A DNA stretch of 64,000 bases from Glycomyces tenuis DSM 44171 (GTDB taxonomy: Bacteria > Actinomycetota > Actinomycetes > Mycobacteriales > Micromonosporaceae). The position numbers and the translations under genes were made by a program. Numbering within the stretch: position 1 is the first letter of the stretch; each line of letters opens with the position of its first letter. The stretch is taken from assembly GCF_000427885.1 (NCBI RefSeq), contig NZ_ATYW01000001.1, positions 178,699 through 242,698 on the forward strand, given 5' to 3'. Shown here one piece after another: positions 33,031 to 41,549 of the stretch. The notes beneath the pieces were generated by a model. That model was not told the origin of the DNA and made no database searches. It saw nothing but the letters and a program-made list of their open reading frames with translations.

Positions 33031-33888
33031 CTATTGTCGGCCGGACGACCACGCCTCCGCGGCACCGGCCGCCCAGTCGGCGAAGGCGACCGGCTCGCGT
33101 CCCAGCACGGCCCGCACGCCGTCGGCCACTTCGGCGAGCGCGCCTTCCCTCATGATCTGGTACATCGCGTCCAGGAACCGCACGAAAAGCTCGGGCACGC
33201 CCGCCGAGCTCAGCGCCGCGAGGTGCGCTTCGTGACTCTCGGACCGGAAGGCCACGTCAAGCTCCGAGACGTCCGAGATGACGCGCATGGCCTCGGCGAA
33301 GGTGATCGCCTCCGGGCCGGACAGCTCGTAGATCCGGCCGTGGTGGCCGTCCTCGGTCAGGACGGCCGCGGCGACGGCGGCGATGTCATCGACGTCGATG
33401 AACGGTTCGGCGACGCCCTCCAGCGGCAGCACGAGCTCCCCGGCGAGCACCGCGTCGCGGTAGTCGCCCTCGCTGAAGTTCTGGTTGAAGTTGTTGGGCT
33501 GCAAGACCGTCCACTCCACACCCGAATGCTGCACGGCGTGCTGGGCGGCGTACACGCCGACCGTCTCGGGGGGCGCGTCCACGGCCTCGACCAGCGCTCG
33601 CAGGCCCCGCCCGGACTGGCTGACCAGGCGGCGCACCCCGGACTCGACGGCCTGGGCGACGAACTCGTCCACCGGGAACGGCTCGTCCGGGGGGACGATG
33701 TAGACGGCTTCGACGCCTTCGAGCGCCGGCGCCCACGTGGACCGGTCGAACCAGTCGAAGGGGACCGCGGCCTTGCGGGAGGCCGGGCGGACGTCGTGCC
33801 CGGCCGAGCGCAGCCGTTCGGTGAGGCGGCGTCCGACCTTGCCGGTGGCGCCGGTGACGAGGACGGCGGTTTCACTGTTCGCTTTCAT
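33031..33888 (-). CDS. NmrA-like NAD(P)-binding oxidoreductase
   Basis: 285 residues. Rossmann motif VLVTGATGKVGRRLTERL (8-25) typical of NmrA/atypical short-chain dehydrogenases; VEAVYIVPPDEPFPVDEFVAQAVESGVRRLVSQSG follows, and VEWTVLQPNNFNQNF is the characteristic loop. The Tyr-Lys catalytic pair of classical SDRs is absent. Likely a redox sensor or quinone/NADPH reductase. Convergent with the ABC-F gene. Confidence 0.88.
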   Translation of the reverse strand: MKANSETAVLVTGATGKVGRRLTERLRSAGHDVRPASRKAAVPFDWFDRSTWAPALEGVEAVYIVPPDEPFPVDEFVAQAVESGVRRLVSQSGRGLRALVEAVDAPPETVGVYAAQHAVQHSGVEWTVLQPNNFNQNFSEGDYRDAVLAGELVLPLEGVAEPFIDVDDIAAVAAAVLTEDGHHGRIYELSGPEAITFAEAMRVISDVSELDVAFRSESHEAHLAALSSAGVPELFVRFLDAMYQIMREGALAEVADGVRAVLGREPVAFADWAAGAAEAWSSGRQ

Positions 33889-33977
33889 GGCTCCCAGTCA
33901 AACTCGCGGGAGCTCCGGTGCCCATGGCCGAGACGCCACAGTGCATGCGTGTTCGTCCACGGGCGCCGGAGCCGTCG

Positions 33978-34169
33978 CTACCGGTCGAGCCTGAGCGCGC
34001 CGGACGGGCAGAGCCGGACGGCGTCCTCGACGTCGGTGTCGCAGTCCTCGGCCTCGTCGGCGAGCAGGACGACCCGGCCGTCCTCCTCGTCCTGGTCGAA
34101 GTGCTCCGGATCGGTCAGCGCGCACATTCCGGCACTGGCGCACAGTCCCCTGTCGGCGATGATCTTCAC
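33978..34169 (-). CDS. [3Fe-4S] ferredoxin
   Basis: 63 residues. Cys10, Cys16 and Cys54 (GLCASAGMC ... RLCPSGAL) form the three-Cys motif of single-cluster [3Fe-4S] ferredoxins that serve bacterial P450s; Cys43 is additional. It starts six bases after the P450 stop, so the two are translated together and it is the natural electron donor. Confidence 0.93.
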   Translation of the reverse strand: MKIIADRGLCASAGMCALTDPEHFDQDEEDGRVVLLADEAEDCDTDVEDAVRLCPSGALRLDR

Positions 34170-34175
34170 GGCGGC

Positions 34176-35396
34176 CTACCAGGTGACGGGGAGTTCGGCG
34201 ACGCCGTAGAAGTTCTGGTCGGTGACCATCGGCACCTCGCGGGCCGGGACCGCCAGGCGCAGTCCGGGGAAGCGCTCGATGAGCTTCGCGAAGGCGGTGC
34301 GCATCTCGACGCGGGCGAGCTGCTGCCCGAGGCACTGGTGGACGCCGTGGCCGAAGGTCAAGTGGCCCTTGGCGTCCTTGGTGACGTCGAGCGTGTCGGG
34401 GTCGATGAAGTGCTCCTCGTCGCGGTTGGCGGTCTGGACCGAGACGGTCACGTACTCGCCGGCCTTGATCCGCGCCCCTTCGAACTCGAAGTCCTCTCCG
34501 GCCTGGCGGATGAGGCCGGTGTGGATGATCGTGAGGTAGCGCAGCAGCTCCTCGACGCCCCCGGCCATGAGCTCGGGGCGCTCGCGCAGCAGCTCCCACT
34601 GGTCGCGGTTCTCCAAGAGCGCCATGGTGCCCAGCGCGAGCATCTTCGCGGTGGTCTCGTGCCCGGCGATGAGCAGGAGCACGGCCATGCCGGCGACCTC
34701 GGCCTCGGAGAGCTCGGCGTCGGCGGCGAGGTCGGAGAGGAGGTCGTCGGCGGGCTCGGCGCGCTTCGCGGCGGCGAGTTCGGCGAGGAAGCCGCCGATG
34801 GACTCCCAGGCCCGGCCCTTCTCCTCGGCGCCGGCGTCCATGGTGAAGACCACGGCGGCGTCGGCCTCGAAGCGGTCGCGGTCGGCGTAGGGAACGCCGA
34901 GGAGCTCGCAGATCACCAGCGCGGGGACCGGGAGGGCGAACTCCGCGACGAGGTCGGCGGGGCGTCCGGCGGCTTCGAGGGCGTCGAGGCGCGAGTCGAC
35001 GATCTCGGCGATGCGCGGTTCGAGCTGCCTCATGCGGCGGACGGTGAAGACGCCGGTGAGCTTGCGGCGCAGGCGGGTGTGGTCCGGCGGGTCCATCTCG
35101 ATGAACGCGCCCGGCGTGACGGGCAGCTCGCCTTCCAGGCCGGCGTAGTCCTCGATGCCCGACACGGGCACGGGCACCTTGACCGGGGCGGTCAGCCGGG
35201 ACTTGAAGCGGGGGTCGGCCAGGGCCTTGCGGGCGAGGCGGTGGCTGGTGACGAGCCAGCCTTCGGCGCCGTCGGGGTAGTACCGCATGCGCCGCAGCGG
35301 GGCCTCGCGGTGGAGGGCCATGAGCGCCTGGGGCGGGTCGAAGACGGTCTCGCGGTCGAGCGGGATGCCGTAGGGGACGGTCTCGGGTGCGGCCAT
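34176..35396 (-). CDS. Cytochrome P450 monooxygenase
   Basis: 406 residues, the usual length of soluble actinobacterial P450s. I-helix LLLIAGHETTAKM with the oxygen-activating Glu-Thr pair, K-helix EELLRY, and haem-binding loop FGHGVHQCLGQQLAR (Cys ligand near 349). The N-terminal MDPPDHTRLRRKLTGVF and the C-terminal motifs resemble the CYP105 group. Substrate unknown. It is followed by its ferredoxin and preceded by a strong inverted repeat at 35439-35477, consistent with inducible expression. Confidence 0.95.
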   Translation of the reverse strand: MAAPETVPYGIPLDRETVFDPPQALMALHREAPLRRMRYYPDGAEGWLVTSHRLARKALADPRFKSRLTAPVKVPVPVSGIEDYAGLEGELPVTPGAFIEMDPPDHTRLRRKLTGVFTVRRMRQLEPRIAEIVDSRLDALEAAGRPADLVAEFALPVPALVICELLGVPYADRDRFEADAAVVFTMDAGAEEKGRAWESIGGFLAELAAAKRAEPADDLLSDLAADAELSEAEVAGMAVLLLIAGHETTAKMLALGTMALLENRDQWELLRERPELMAGGVEELLRYLTIIHTGLIRQAGEDFEFEGARIKAGEYVTVSVQTANRDEEHFIDPDTLDVTKDAKGHLTFGHGVHQCLGQQLARVEMRTAFAKLIERFPGLRLAVPAREVPMVTDQNFYGVAELPVTW

Positions 35397-35438
35397 GCTG
35401 GTCTCCTGGATGGTCGGCTCGGCGAGTGCCGGTGCACT

Positions 35439-35477
35439 CGTCTACGTATAAGTAGAGTATACGTATATACGTAGACG
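35439..35477. promoter_or_regulatory. Large inverted repeat upstream of the P450 gene
   Basis: Two 12-bp arms (CGTCTACGTATA and its complement) are separated by 15 bp, about 43 bp upstream of the P450 start. Additional TACGTATA half-sites lie inside. It looks like an operator for a dimeric (TetR-type) repressor, whose gene is not adjacent. Confidence 0.65.
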
Positions 35478-35548
35478 CGCAAGGCCGCCCCGGCTCCTCG
35501 GTGCACGGCAGTGCCCGAGGTGCCTCGGTGAAGCGGCTCGGGAGAGGG

Positions 35549-36376
35549 TCAGACGAGTTCGAGGAGGGCTTCGATGTACTGGGCGACGCCGTCGTCGTCG
35601 TTGCCCGCGGGGGCGAGCTCGTCGGCGACGTCCTTGACCCACGGGTGGGCGTTCGGCATCGCCACGGCGTGGCCCGCGCTGCGCAGCATGGGCAGGTCGT
35701 TGGTGGCGTCGCCGAAGACGAGCACGTCGTCCCAGCCGATGCGGAACTTGTCGAGCACGACCTGGATCCCGGCGGCCTTGTTGACGCCGACCGGGCACAC
35801 CTCGAGGATGCCGACCCCGGACTCGGTCACGGTGACCTTGTCGGTGTCGACGACCTCCTGGGCGGCGAGGAGCAGCTCGGGGCCGTCCATCGAGTCGGAG
35901 ACGAAGTAGCCCTTGACCATCGGGCCGGTGAAGGCCTCCTCGCGCGGGGTGACCTTGAGCGTGACGGCGGGCCAGGGCCAGTTCGGCATCGCGTCGCCGG
36001 AGAGGGGGCGGTCGGGGTCGGCCGGCTCGGCGATGGCGCGCAGCGGCCCGGCCTCGTTCTCGATGAGCCGCAAGGCCTCGTGGATGAGCTCGCCTTCGAC
36101 CGAGCGGTTCGCGAGCTCGACGATCGAGTCGTCGTAGCGGCATTCGTAGACGAAGGCGCCCTGGCCGAGCACGAGGAAGTCGGCAGAGGGGATGTCGTTG
36201 CGGCACAAGTCGAGCAGCCGCGGGCCGCGGCCGGTGGCGCCGACGACGATGACGCCCGAGGCGGCCAGGCGCTTGAGCGCGGCCATGCTTCTGGGGGAGA
36301 CGGTTTCGTCCGAGCGGACGAGGGTGCCGTCGAGATCCGTGGCGACGAGCCGGGGAGCCTTCGACAGGTTGATCAT
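35549..36376 (-). CDS. Cof-type HAD hydrolase
   Basis: 275 residues, ATG at 36376 with an ideal AGGAGG site. HAD motif I DLDGTLVRS (nucleophile Asp16 or nearby), motif II VVGATGRG, motif III VCPVGVNKAAGI with the invariant Lys, and motif IV FGDATNDLPML. The C2-type cap lies between motifs II and III. Usually a sugar or flavin phosphate phosphatase. Tandem with a paralogue upstream at 36442-37287. Confidence 0.92.
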   Translation of the reverse strand: MINLSKAPRLVATDLDGTLVRSDETVSPRSMAALKRLAASGVIVVGATGRGPRLLDLCRNDIPSADFLVLGQGAFVYECRYDDSIVELANRSVEGELIHEALRLIENEAGPLRAIAEPADPDRPLSGDAMPNWPWPAVTLKVTPREEAFTGPMVKGYFVSDSMDGPELLLAAQEVVDTDKVTVTESGVGILEVCPVGVNKAAGIQVVLDKFRIGWDDVLVFGDATNDLPMLRSAGHAVAMPNAHPWVKDVADELAPAGNDDDGVAQYIEALLELV

Positions 36377-36441
36377 GCGTCCTCCTTTGGTTGTCGAGCT
36401 TCGATCCGCCACCACTGTCGTTCGCTTGTCGCGGCCGGGGT

Positions 36442-37287
36442 TCAGAACCACCGCCGCAATACTCGCGCAACGCCGTCGTCCCAGACGGAGGGGGCCACTT
36501 CGTCCGCCGCGGCGCGCACCTCCGGCGCGGCCTGACCCATCGCGACCGCGTACCCGGCCCACTCGAACATGGTCAGATCATTGTGGGCGTCTCCGAACAC
36601 GACGGTGTCGGCCGATGATACGCCGTAATAGTCGGCGATGCGCGCGAGTCCGGACGCCTTGCTCACTCCGGGCGGTCCGACGTCGATCCAGCCGTTGGAG
36701 CCGACCTCGACGTGGTAGTCGCTCGCCTCCAGGGCCGCGCCCGCGGCCAGGCGTGCGGCGTGGGGGCATCGGCCGGCGCCGTAGGGGCTGTCGGAGGCCA
36801 CGCGGGCCACGAGGCGCCCGGCGGGGCGGGCCGTGAGGTCCTCGACGGTGACCTCGCCGGCCCATTTGGCGTGGAAGTCCCGTTTGAAGCCCTTGGTGTG
36901 GTACCAGCCCTCGATGTCCCATTCGATCGCGAACTCGACCGTCTCGTCGGCGGCGACGAAGCGCTCGACGGCGGTGCGCGCGTCGACGGCCTCCCGGTGG
37001 GAGAACTCGCGCACGGAGAGGTCGTACTCGCAGGCGCCGTGCGAAGCGGAGGCGAAGCCGCAGTCCAGGCCGAGGTCCTCGGCGGTGCGCACGGCGCCCC
37101 ACGCCGGACGGCCGGTGACGACGGCGACCGGCACGCCCGCGTCGCGGACGGCGCGGACCGCGTCGACCACGGCCTCGGTCGGCCGGGTGGGCTCGTGGTG
37201 GCGGTAGTCGACCACGGTGCCGTCGAGGTCCAGGGCGACGAGTTTGGGCGGGGTTTCTCTCAGTAGTGACGGGGCGTTATCTGACAC
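36442..37287 (-). CDS. Cof-type HAD hydrolase (second copy)
   Basis: 281 residues. Motif I ALDLDGTVVDYR, motif II AVVTGRPAWG, motif III GVSKASGL and motif IV FGDAHNDLTMFEWAG. Same architecture as the next gene downstream and probably an old duplication; identity looks low outside the motifs. Upstream 116 bp to the divergent DUF488 gene. Confidence 0.92.
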   Translation of the reverse strand: MSDNAPSLLRETPPKLVALDLDGTVVDYRHHEPTRPTEAVVDAVRAVRDAGVPVAVVTGRPAWGAVRTAEDLGLDCGFASASHGACEYDLSVREFSHREAVDARTAVERFVAADETVEFAIEWDIEGWYHTKGFKRDFHAKWAGEVTVEDLTARPAGRLVARVASDSPYGAGRCPHAARLAAGAALEASDYHVEVGSNGWIDVGPPGVSKASGLARIADYYGVSSADTVVFGDAHNDLTMFEWAGYAVAMGQAAPEVRAAADEVAPSVWDDGVARVLRRWF

Positions 37288-37403
37288 ACCTCAACCGTAA
37301 CCCCGCGGAGATGAACGACAGGGGTCCGAGCGTCTGAACTCACGTCGACGCAGATCAGATCAAAACTACCCATCGAGGGCCTGAGGCGGCCTACGGTTCT
37401 TCT

Positions 37404-37769
37404 ATGGCCGACATCACGATTCAGCGCGTCTACGACTACCGGAGCGACCCCGCGCGGAGCGGCGCGATGTTCCTGGTAGACCGGCTGTGGCCCAGGGGCG
37501 TCAGCAAGGATGACCTGGAAGGCGTCTCCTGGGTGCCCGACGCCGCACCGTCGCCGAACCTGCGCATCTGGTTCGGGCACAGCGCCGACCGCTTCGGGGA
37601 GTTCGCGGGCCGCTACCGCGCCGAACTGGACTCGCATCCCGAGCACGCCGAGCAGATCGTCGAAGCCGCCAGGTCCGGCTCGGTGACACTGCTGTACGCG
37701 GCGAAGGACCCGCAGGTCAACCACGCTTTGGTGCTCAAGGCGTGGTGCGAGGACGAACTCGGCGAATGA
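37404..37769 (+). CDS. DUF488 family protein
   Basis: 121 residues. Conserved DUF488 pattern: RVYDYRS at the start, MFLVDRLWPRGVSKDDL, NLRIWFGHSADRFGEFAGRYRAEL and VTLLYAAKDPQVNHALVL. Members are small cytoplasmic proteins of unsettled function. Terminated by the hairpin at 37776-37803. Confidence 0.92.
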   Translation: MADITIQRVYDYRSDPARSGAMFLVDRLWPRGVSKDDLEGVSWVPDAAPSPNLRIWFGHSADRFGEFAGRYRAELDSHPEHAEQIVEAARSGSVTLLYAAKDPQVNHALVLKAWCEDELGE

Positions 37770-37775
37770 CGCGTC

Positions 37776-37803
37776 CGGCCCCGCGAGCGCGCTCGCGGGG
37801 CCG
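37776..37803. terminator. Bidirectional GC-rich hairpin terminator
   Basis: A 28-bp perfect palindrome sits between the convergent DUF488 and serS genes, six bases after the first stop and 13 bases before the second. It can act for both strands; U tracts are poor. Confidence 0.7.
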
Positions 37804-37816
37804 TTCGTCCGCTCGG

Positions 37817-39073
37817 CTACTTCGCCTCGATGACGTCCTTGCCCACGTACGGCTGGAGCGCCTTCGGGACCGCCACCGAACCGTCGGGGCGCTGGTGGTT
37901 CTCCAGGATCGCCACCAGCCATCGCGTCGTGGCGAGCGTCCCGTTCAAGGTCGCGGCCACGGCGTTGCGACCCTCGTCGCCGCGGTACTTGATGTTCAGG
38001 CGCCGCGCCTGGAAGGTCGTGCAGTTCGACGTCGAGGTCAGCTCGCGGTAGCGGCCCTGGCTGGGCACCCACGCCTCGCAGTCGAACTTGCGGGCCGCCG
38101 AGGTCCCCAGGTCCCCCGCGGCGACGTCGATGACCCGGTAGGGCAGCTCCATCTTCTGGAGCATCTGCTCCTCGCAGGCCAGCATCCGCTCGTGCTCGGC
38201 CTCGGCGTCCTCGGGGCGGCAGAAGGCGAACATCTCCACCTTGTCGAACTGGTGGACGCGGATGATCCCCCGCGTGTCCTTGCCGTACGAGCCGGCCTCG
38301 CGGCGGAAGCACGAGGACCAGGCCGCATAGCGCCGCGGCGAGGTCAGCTCGCCGAGGTTCTCGCCCGAGTGGTAGGCCGCCAGCGGCACCTCGGAGGTCC
38401 CGACCAGGTACATGTCGTCGCGCTCGAGGTAGTAGATCTCCTCGGCGTGCTCGCCGAGGAAGCCGGTGCCCTCCATGGCCTCGGGGCGCACCAGGACCGG
38501 CGGGATCATCGGCATGAAGCCGGTCTCGACGGCCTGCTGCATGGCCAGGTTCAGCATCGCCAGCTGGAGCATCGCGCCGTCGCCGGTCAGGTAGTAGAAG
38601 CGCGCCCCGGAGGTCTTCGCGCCGCGCTCGGTGTCGAGCAGGCCGAGGCTCGTGCCCAGTTCGAGGTGGTCGCGGACGTTCTCGGGGGCGGTCTTGTCGC
38701 CGACCTCGCGCAGGACGACGTAGTCGTCCTCGCCGCCCGCGGGGGCCGCTTCGGCCACGAGGTTCGGCAGCGCCTTGCCGGCCGCGTCGAACTCGCCGGC
38801 GGTGGCGGTCACGCGCATCTCGGCGGTCTTGACCTCTTCGGCGAGGGTCTTGGTGCGGTCCAGGAGCGCCTGCTTCTCCTCGGCGGGGGCCTTGGCGATC
38901 TGCTTGCCGATGCTCTTCTGCTCGGCGCGGAGCGTCTCGAAGGACTGGAGTGCGCTGCGGTGCTCGGAGTCGGCGGACAGGAGCGCGTCGACGGCCTCGG
39001 GGGAGGCGCCGCGTTTGCGCTGGCTGTCGCGATAGAGGTCCGGGTTCTCGCGCAATGCTCGCAGATCGATCAC
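37817..39073 (-). CDS. serS: Seryl-tRNA synthetase
   Basis: 418 residues, normal length for bacterial SerRS. The N-terminal coiled-coil arm that grips tRNA-Ser occupies about 25-100 ([20 protein letters not shown]). Class II motif 2 is [21 protein letters not shown] and motif 3 is [16 protein letters not shown]. Charges serine onto tRNA-Ser with ATP. Housekeeping gene, alone in its unit. Confidence 0.97.
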   Translation of the reverse strand: MIDLRALRENPDLYRDSQRKRGASPEAVDALLSADSEHRSALQSFETLRAEQKSIGKQIAKAPAEEKQALLDRTKTLAEEVKTAEMRVTATAGEFDAAGKALPNLVAEAAPAGGEDDYVVLREVGDKTAPENVRDHLELGTSLGLLDTERGAKTSGARFYYLTGDGAMLQLAMLNLAMQQAVETGFMPMIPPVLVRPEAMEGTGFLGEHAEEIYYLERDDMYLVGTSEVPLAAYHSGENLGELTSPRRYAAWSSCFRREAGSYGKDTRGIIRVHQFDKVEMFAFCRPEDAEAEHERMLACEEQMLQKMELPYRVIDVAAGDLGTSAARKFDCEAWVPSQGRYRELTSTSNCTTFQARRLNIKYRGDEGRNAVAATLNGTLATTRWLVAILENHQRPDGSVAVPKALQPYVGKDVIEAK

Positions 39074-39127
39074 GCCCTCCAGGTTACCGGCCTGGGCGTC
39101 GGCCGCTCAAAGCCATATGGTGGGCGC

Positions 39128-39481
39128 GTGGCGGTTGAAATGAACGCGAAGGATTTCGAGGCGGCGGTGTCGGACGCGCTCGACGAGGTGCCGCAGGAGC
39201 TGCTGGCGATGCTCGACAACGTGGTGATCCTGGTGGAGGAGGAGCCGGACGGGCCCGACAAGGAGCTGCTGGGCCTCTACCACGGGACGGCGCTGACCGA
39301 CCGGGGCTGGGAGTACGGCGGGGTCCTGCCGGACACCATCACGATCTACCGAGGACCGACGCTGCGGATGTGCTCCTCTGTGGAGGAGGTGGTCGAGGAG
39401 GTCGCGATCACCGTGGTCCACGAGATCGCCCACCACTTCGGCATCGAGGAGCACCGCCTGCACGAGCTGGGGTGGGGCTGA
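39128..39481 (+). CDS. Minimal zincin-like metallopeptidase
   Basis: 117 residues from the GTG at 39128; this start gives VAVEMNAKDFE, matching the usual MPVEVSxxxFE opening of the family. An alternative ATG is at 39140. The HEIAHHFGI motif (HExxH plus a downstream acidic residue) and LDNVVILVEEEPDG, LGLYHGTALTDRG, TITIYRGP are diagnostic of the DUF1025/metallopeptidase family. Activity has rarely been shown for the family. Followed by terminator hairpins. Confidence 0.9.
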   Translation: MAVEMNAKDFEAAVSDALDEVPQELLAMLDNVVILVEEEPDGPDKELLGLYHGTALTDRGWEYGGVLPDTITIYRGPTLRMCSSVEEVVEEVAITVVHEIAHHFGIEEHRLHELGWG

Positions 39482-39500
39482 GCCCCGCCGGGGGGCTCCG

Positions 39501-39520
39501 AGCCGCAGATGCGGCTTTTT
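39501..39520 (+). terminator. Rho-independent terminator
   Basis: AGCCGCA pairs with TGCGGCT across two bases and is followed by TTTTT. It lies 20 bp after the zincin stop, with a second GC hairpin at 39481-39497. Confidence 0.75.
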
Positions 39521-39562
39521 CGAGGCTTCCCTCTCGCAGATGCCGGTTGTAGACTGCCGCAT

Positions 39563-39958
39563 GTGACGCATTTTCGGATCAGCGACGCCGCCGAGCTCCT
39601 CGGCGTCAGCGCCGACACGGTCCGCCGCTGGATCGACGGCGAGCGGCTCCCCGCCGGCCGCGACGAGCACGGCCACCGAGTGGTCGACGGCGCCGACCTG
39701 GCCGCGTTCGCCCGCTCCCGCGCCGCCGCCCCCGAGGCCGGCTCCGGGGACTCCTCGGCCCGGAACCGCCTGCGCGGCATCGTGACCGCCGTCGTCAAGG
39801 ACACGGTCATGGCGCAGGTCGACATCCAGGCCGGGCCGTTCCGGATCGTCTCGCTCATGAGCCGCGAGGCCGTCGACGAACTCGATCTCGAGGTCGGGTC
39901 CGTGGCCGTCGCCGTGGTCAAGTCCACCACCGTCGTCGTCGAGCGGAGCGAACCGTGA
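39563..39958 (+). CDS. HTH-TOBE molybdenum-responsive regulator or molbindin
   Basis: 131 residues from the GTG at 39563. An excisionase/MerR-like helix-turn-helix (RISDAAELLGVSADTVRRWIDGERLPA, HRVVDGADLAAFAR) is fused to one TOBE domain (RLRGIVTAVVKDTVMAQVDIQAGPFRIVSLMSREAV). TOBE domains bind molybdate. It is coupled to modA by GTGA overlap and lies first in the operon, so it likely regulates molybdate uptake. Confidence 0.9.
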   Translation: MTHFRISDAAELLGVSADTVRRWIDGERLPAGRDEHGHRVVDGADLAAFARSRAAAPEAGSGDSSARNRLRGIVTAVVKDTVMAQVDIQAGPFRIVSLMSREAVDELDLEVGSVAVAVVKSTTVVVERSEP

Positions 39959-40710
39959 AGACCGCCCCTGTCGCCGCGGCCGCCGCCCTGCTCGCCCTCG
40001 CCGCCTGCGGCTCGGTCGACGACTCGATGGGAGACGGCGAGGTCGACGGCACCGTGACCGTCTTCGCCGCCGCCTCGCTCACGGAGTCGTTCGAGCGGAT
40101 CGGCGAGGACTTCGAGGACGCCAACCCCGGCGTCGAGGTCGAGTTCAGCTTCGCGGGCAGCTCCTCGCTGGCCGCCCAGATCAACCAGGGCGCGCCCGCC
40201 GACGTCTTCGCCTCCGCCGCACCGGCCGACATGGACACCGTCGTGGAGGCCGGGAACGCCGAAGGCCCCGAGGTCTTCGCGCGCAACCAGCTCGTCATCG
40301 CCGTCCCCGAAGGCAACCCCGACGGCGTCGCCGCGCTCGCCGACCTGACCGACCCCGGCCTCAAGGTGGCGCTGTGCGCCGAGGAGGTCCCCTGCGGGGC
40401 CGCCTCGCAGACCGCGCTCGACGCCGCCGGAGTGGAGCTGACCCCGGTCACCTACGAGACCGACGTCAAGGCCACGCTCGCCAAACTCACCCTCGGCGAG
40501 GTCGACGCCGCGCTCGTCTACCGCACCGACGTCGCCGCCGACGGCGTCGAGGCCGTCGAGTTCCCCGAATCCGCCGAGGCCGTCAACGACTACGTGCTCG
40601 CGGTCGTGGGCGGGGCGCCGAACCCGGCCGCCGCCGAGGCCTTCGCCGCCTACGTCCGCTCCGACGAGGCGCTCGCCGTGCTCACCGCCGCCGGATTCCA
40701 GGCGCCGTGA
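39955..40710 (+). CDS. modA: Molybdate ABC transporter substrate-binding lipoprotein
   Basis: 251 residues. Lipoprotein signal with lipobox LALAAC (Cys near 19). VTVFAAASLTESFERIGEDF and GSSSLAAQINQGAPADVFASA are conserved in molybdate-binding proteins, with Ser/Ala residues around the oxyanion; VYRTDVAA is the later signature. It captures molybdate outside the membrane for the ModBC permease. Confidence 0.95.
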   Translation: MKTAPVAAAAALLALAACGSVDDSMGDGEVDGTVTVFAAASLTESFERIGEDFEDANPGVEVEFSFAGSSSLAAQINQGAPADVFASAAPADMDTVVEAGNAEGPEVFARNQLVIAVPEGNPDGVAALADLTDPGLKVALCAEEVPCGAASQTALDAAGVELTPVTYETDVKATLAKLTLGEVDAALVYRTDVAADGVEAVEFPESAEAVNDYVLAVVGGAPNPAAAEAFAAYVRSDEALAVLTAAGFQAP

Positions 40711-41549
40711 GCGAAGCCGTGCCGCAGGCCGCGCCCGCCGAAGCCCGCCGCGCCTCCCGCGGCCCGAGGCGGCAGCGCGTCCCCGTCGCGCTGCTCGTGC
40801 CCGCGCTGCTGGGCCTGGCCTTCCTGACCCTGCCGCTGGCCGGGCTGCTGATCCGCGCGCCGTGGAGCACCATGCCGCAGCGGCTGGCCGAGCCCGAAGT
40901 CCTCGAGGCGCTGCGGCTCTCGGTGTTCACCGCGACGGCCGCGACCGTGCTGTGCCTGGTCTTCGGCGTCCCGCTGGCCTGGCTGCTCGCCCGCGTCGAC
41001 TTCCGCGGGAAAGGCCTCGTGCGGGCCCTGGTGACCGTGCCGCTCGTGCTGCCGCCCGTCGTCGGCGGCGTGGCGCTGCTCCTGGTCTTCGGCAGGAACG
41101 GCCTGGTCGGCGGATGGCTCGACGAAGCCTTCGGCGTCAGCCTGCCGTTCACCACCGCCGGGGTGGTGGCGGCGATGGCGTTCGTGGCGATGCCGTTCCT
41201 CGTCGTCTCCGTGGAGGGGGCGCTGCGCGGCGCCGACGCCCGCTACGAGGAGGCCGCCGCGACCCTCGGCGCCGGGCGCTGGACCGTGTTCACGCGCGTG
41301 ACGCTGCCGCTCGTGGCGCCCGGGATCGCCGCCGGGGCGGTCCTGAGCTGGGCGCGGGCGCTCGGCGAGTTCGGCGCCACCATCACCTTCGCCGGGAACT
41401 TCCCCGGCCGCACCCAGACCATGCCGCTGGCCGTCTACCTCGCGCTGGAGACCGACCTGGAGGCGGCGATCGTGCTCAGCCTCATCCTGCTCGCCGTCTC
41501 GGTCACCGTCCTGGCGTGCCTGCGCGACCGCTGGACGGCCGCCCCATGA
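40707..41549 (+). CDS. modB: Molybdate ABC transporter permease
   Basis: 280 residues, GTG start overlapping the modA stop. Six membrane helices and the EAA-loop EEAAATLGAGRWTVFTRVTLPLVAPGIAAG that contacts the ATPase. The conserved ARALGEFGATITFAGNFPGRTQTMPLAVYLALE is typical of ModB. Forms the membrane channel with ModC. Confidence 0.96.
   Translation: MSEAVPQAAPAEARRASRGPRRQRVPVALLVPALLGLAFLTLPLAGLLIRAPWSTMPQRLAEPEVLEALRLSVFTATAATVLCLVFGVPLAWLLARVDFRGKGLVRALVTVPLVLPPVVGGVALLLVFGRNGLVGGWLDEAFGVSLPFTTAGVVAAMAFVAMPFLVVSVEGALRGADARYEEAAATLGAGRWTVFTRVTLPLVAPGIAAGAVLSWARALGEFGATITFAGNFPGRTQTMPLAVYLALETDLEAAIVLSLILLAVSVTVLACLRDRWTAAP

Noticed and set aside
37742-39127. Long open frame on the plus strand running from the DUF488 gene through serS into the zincin gene
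   Set aside because: Its sequence over serS is low-complexity and antisense to a well-conserved synthetase; only the last 117 codons are a real gene.
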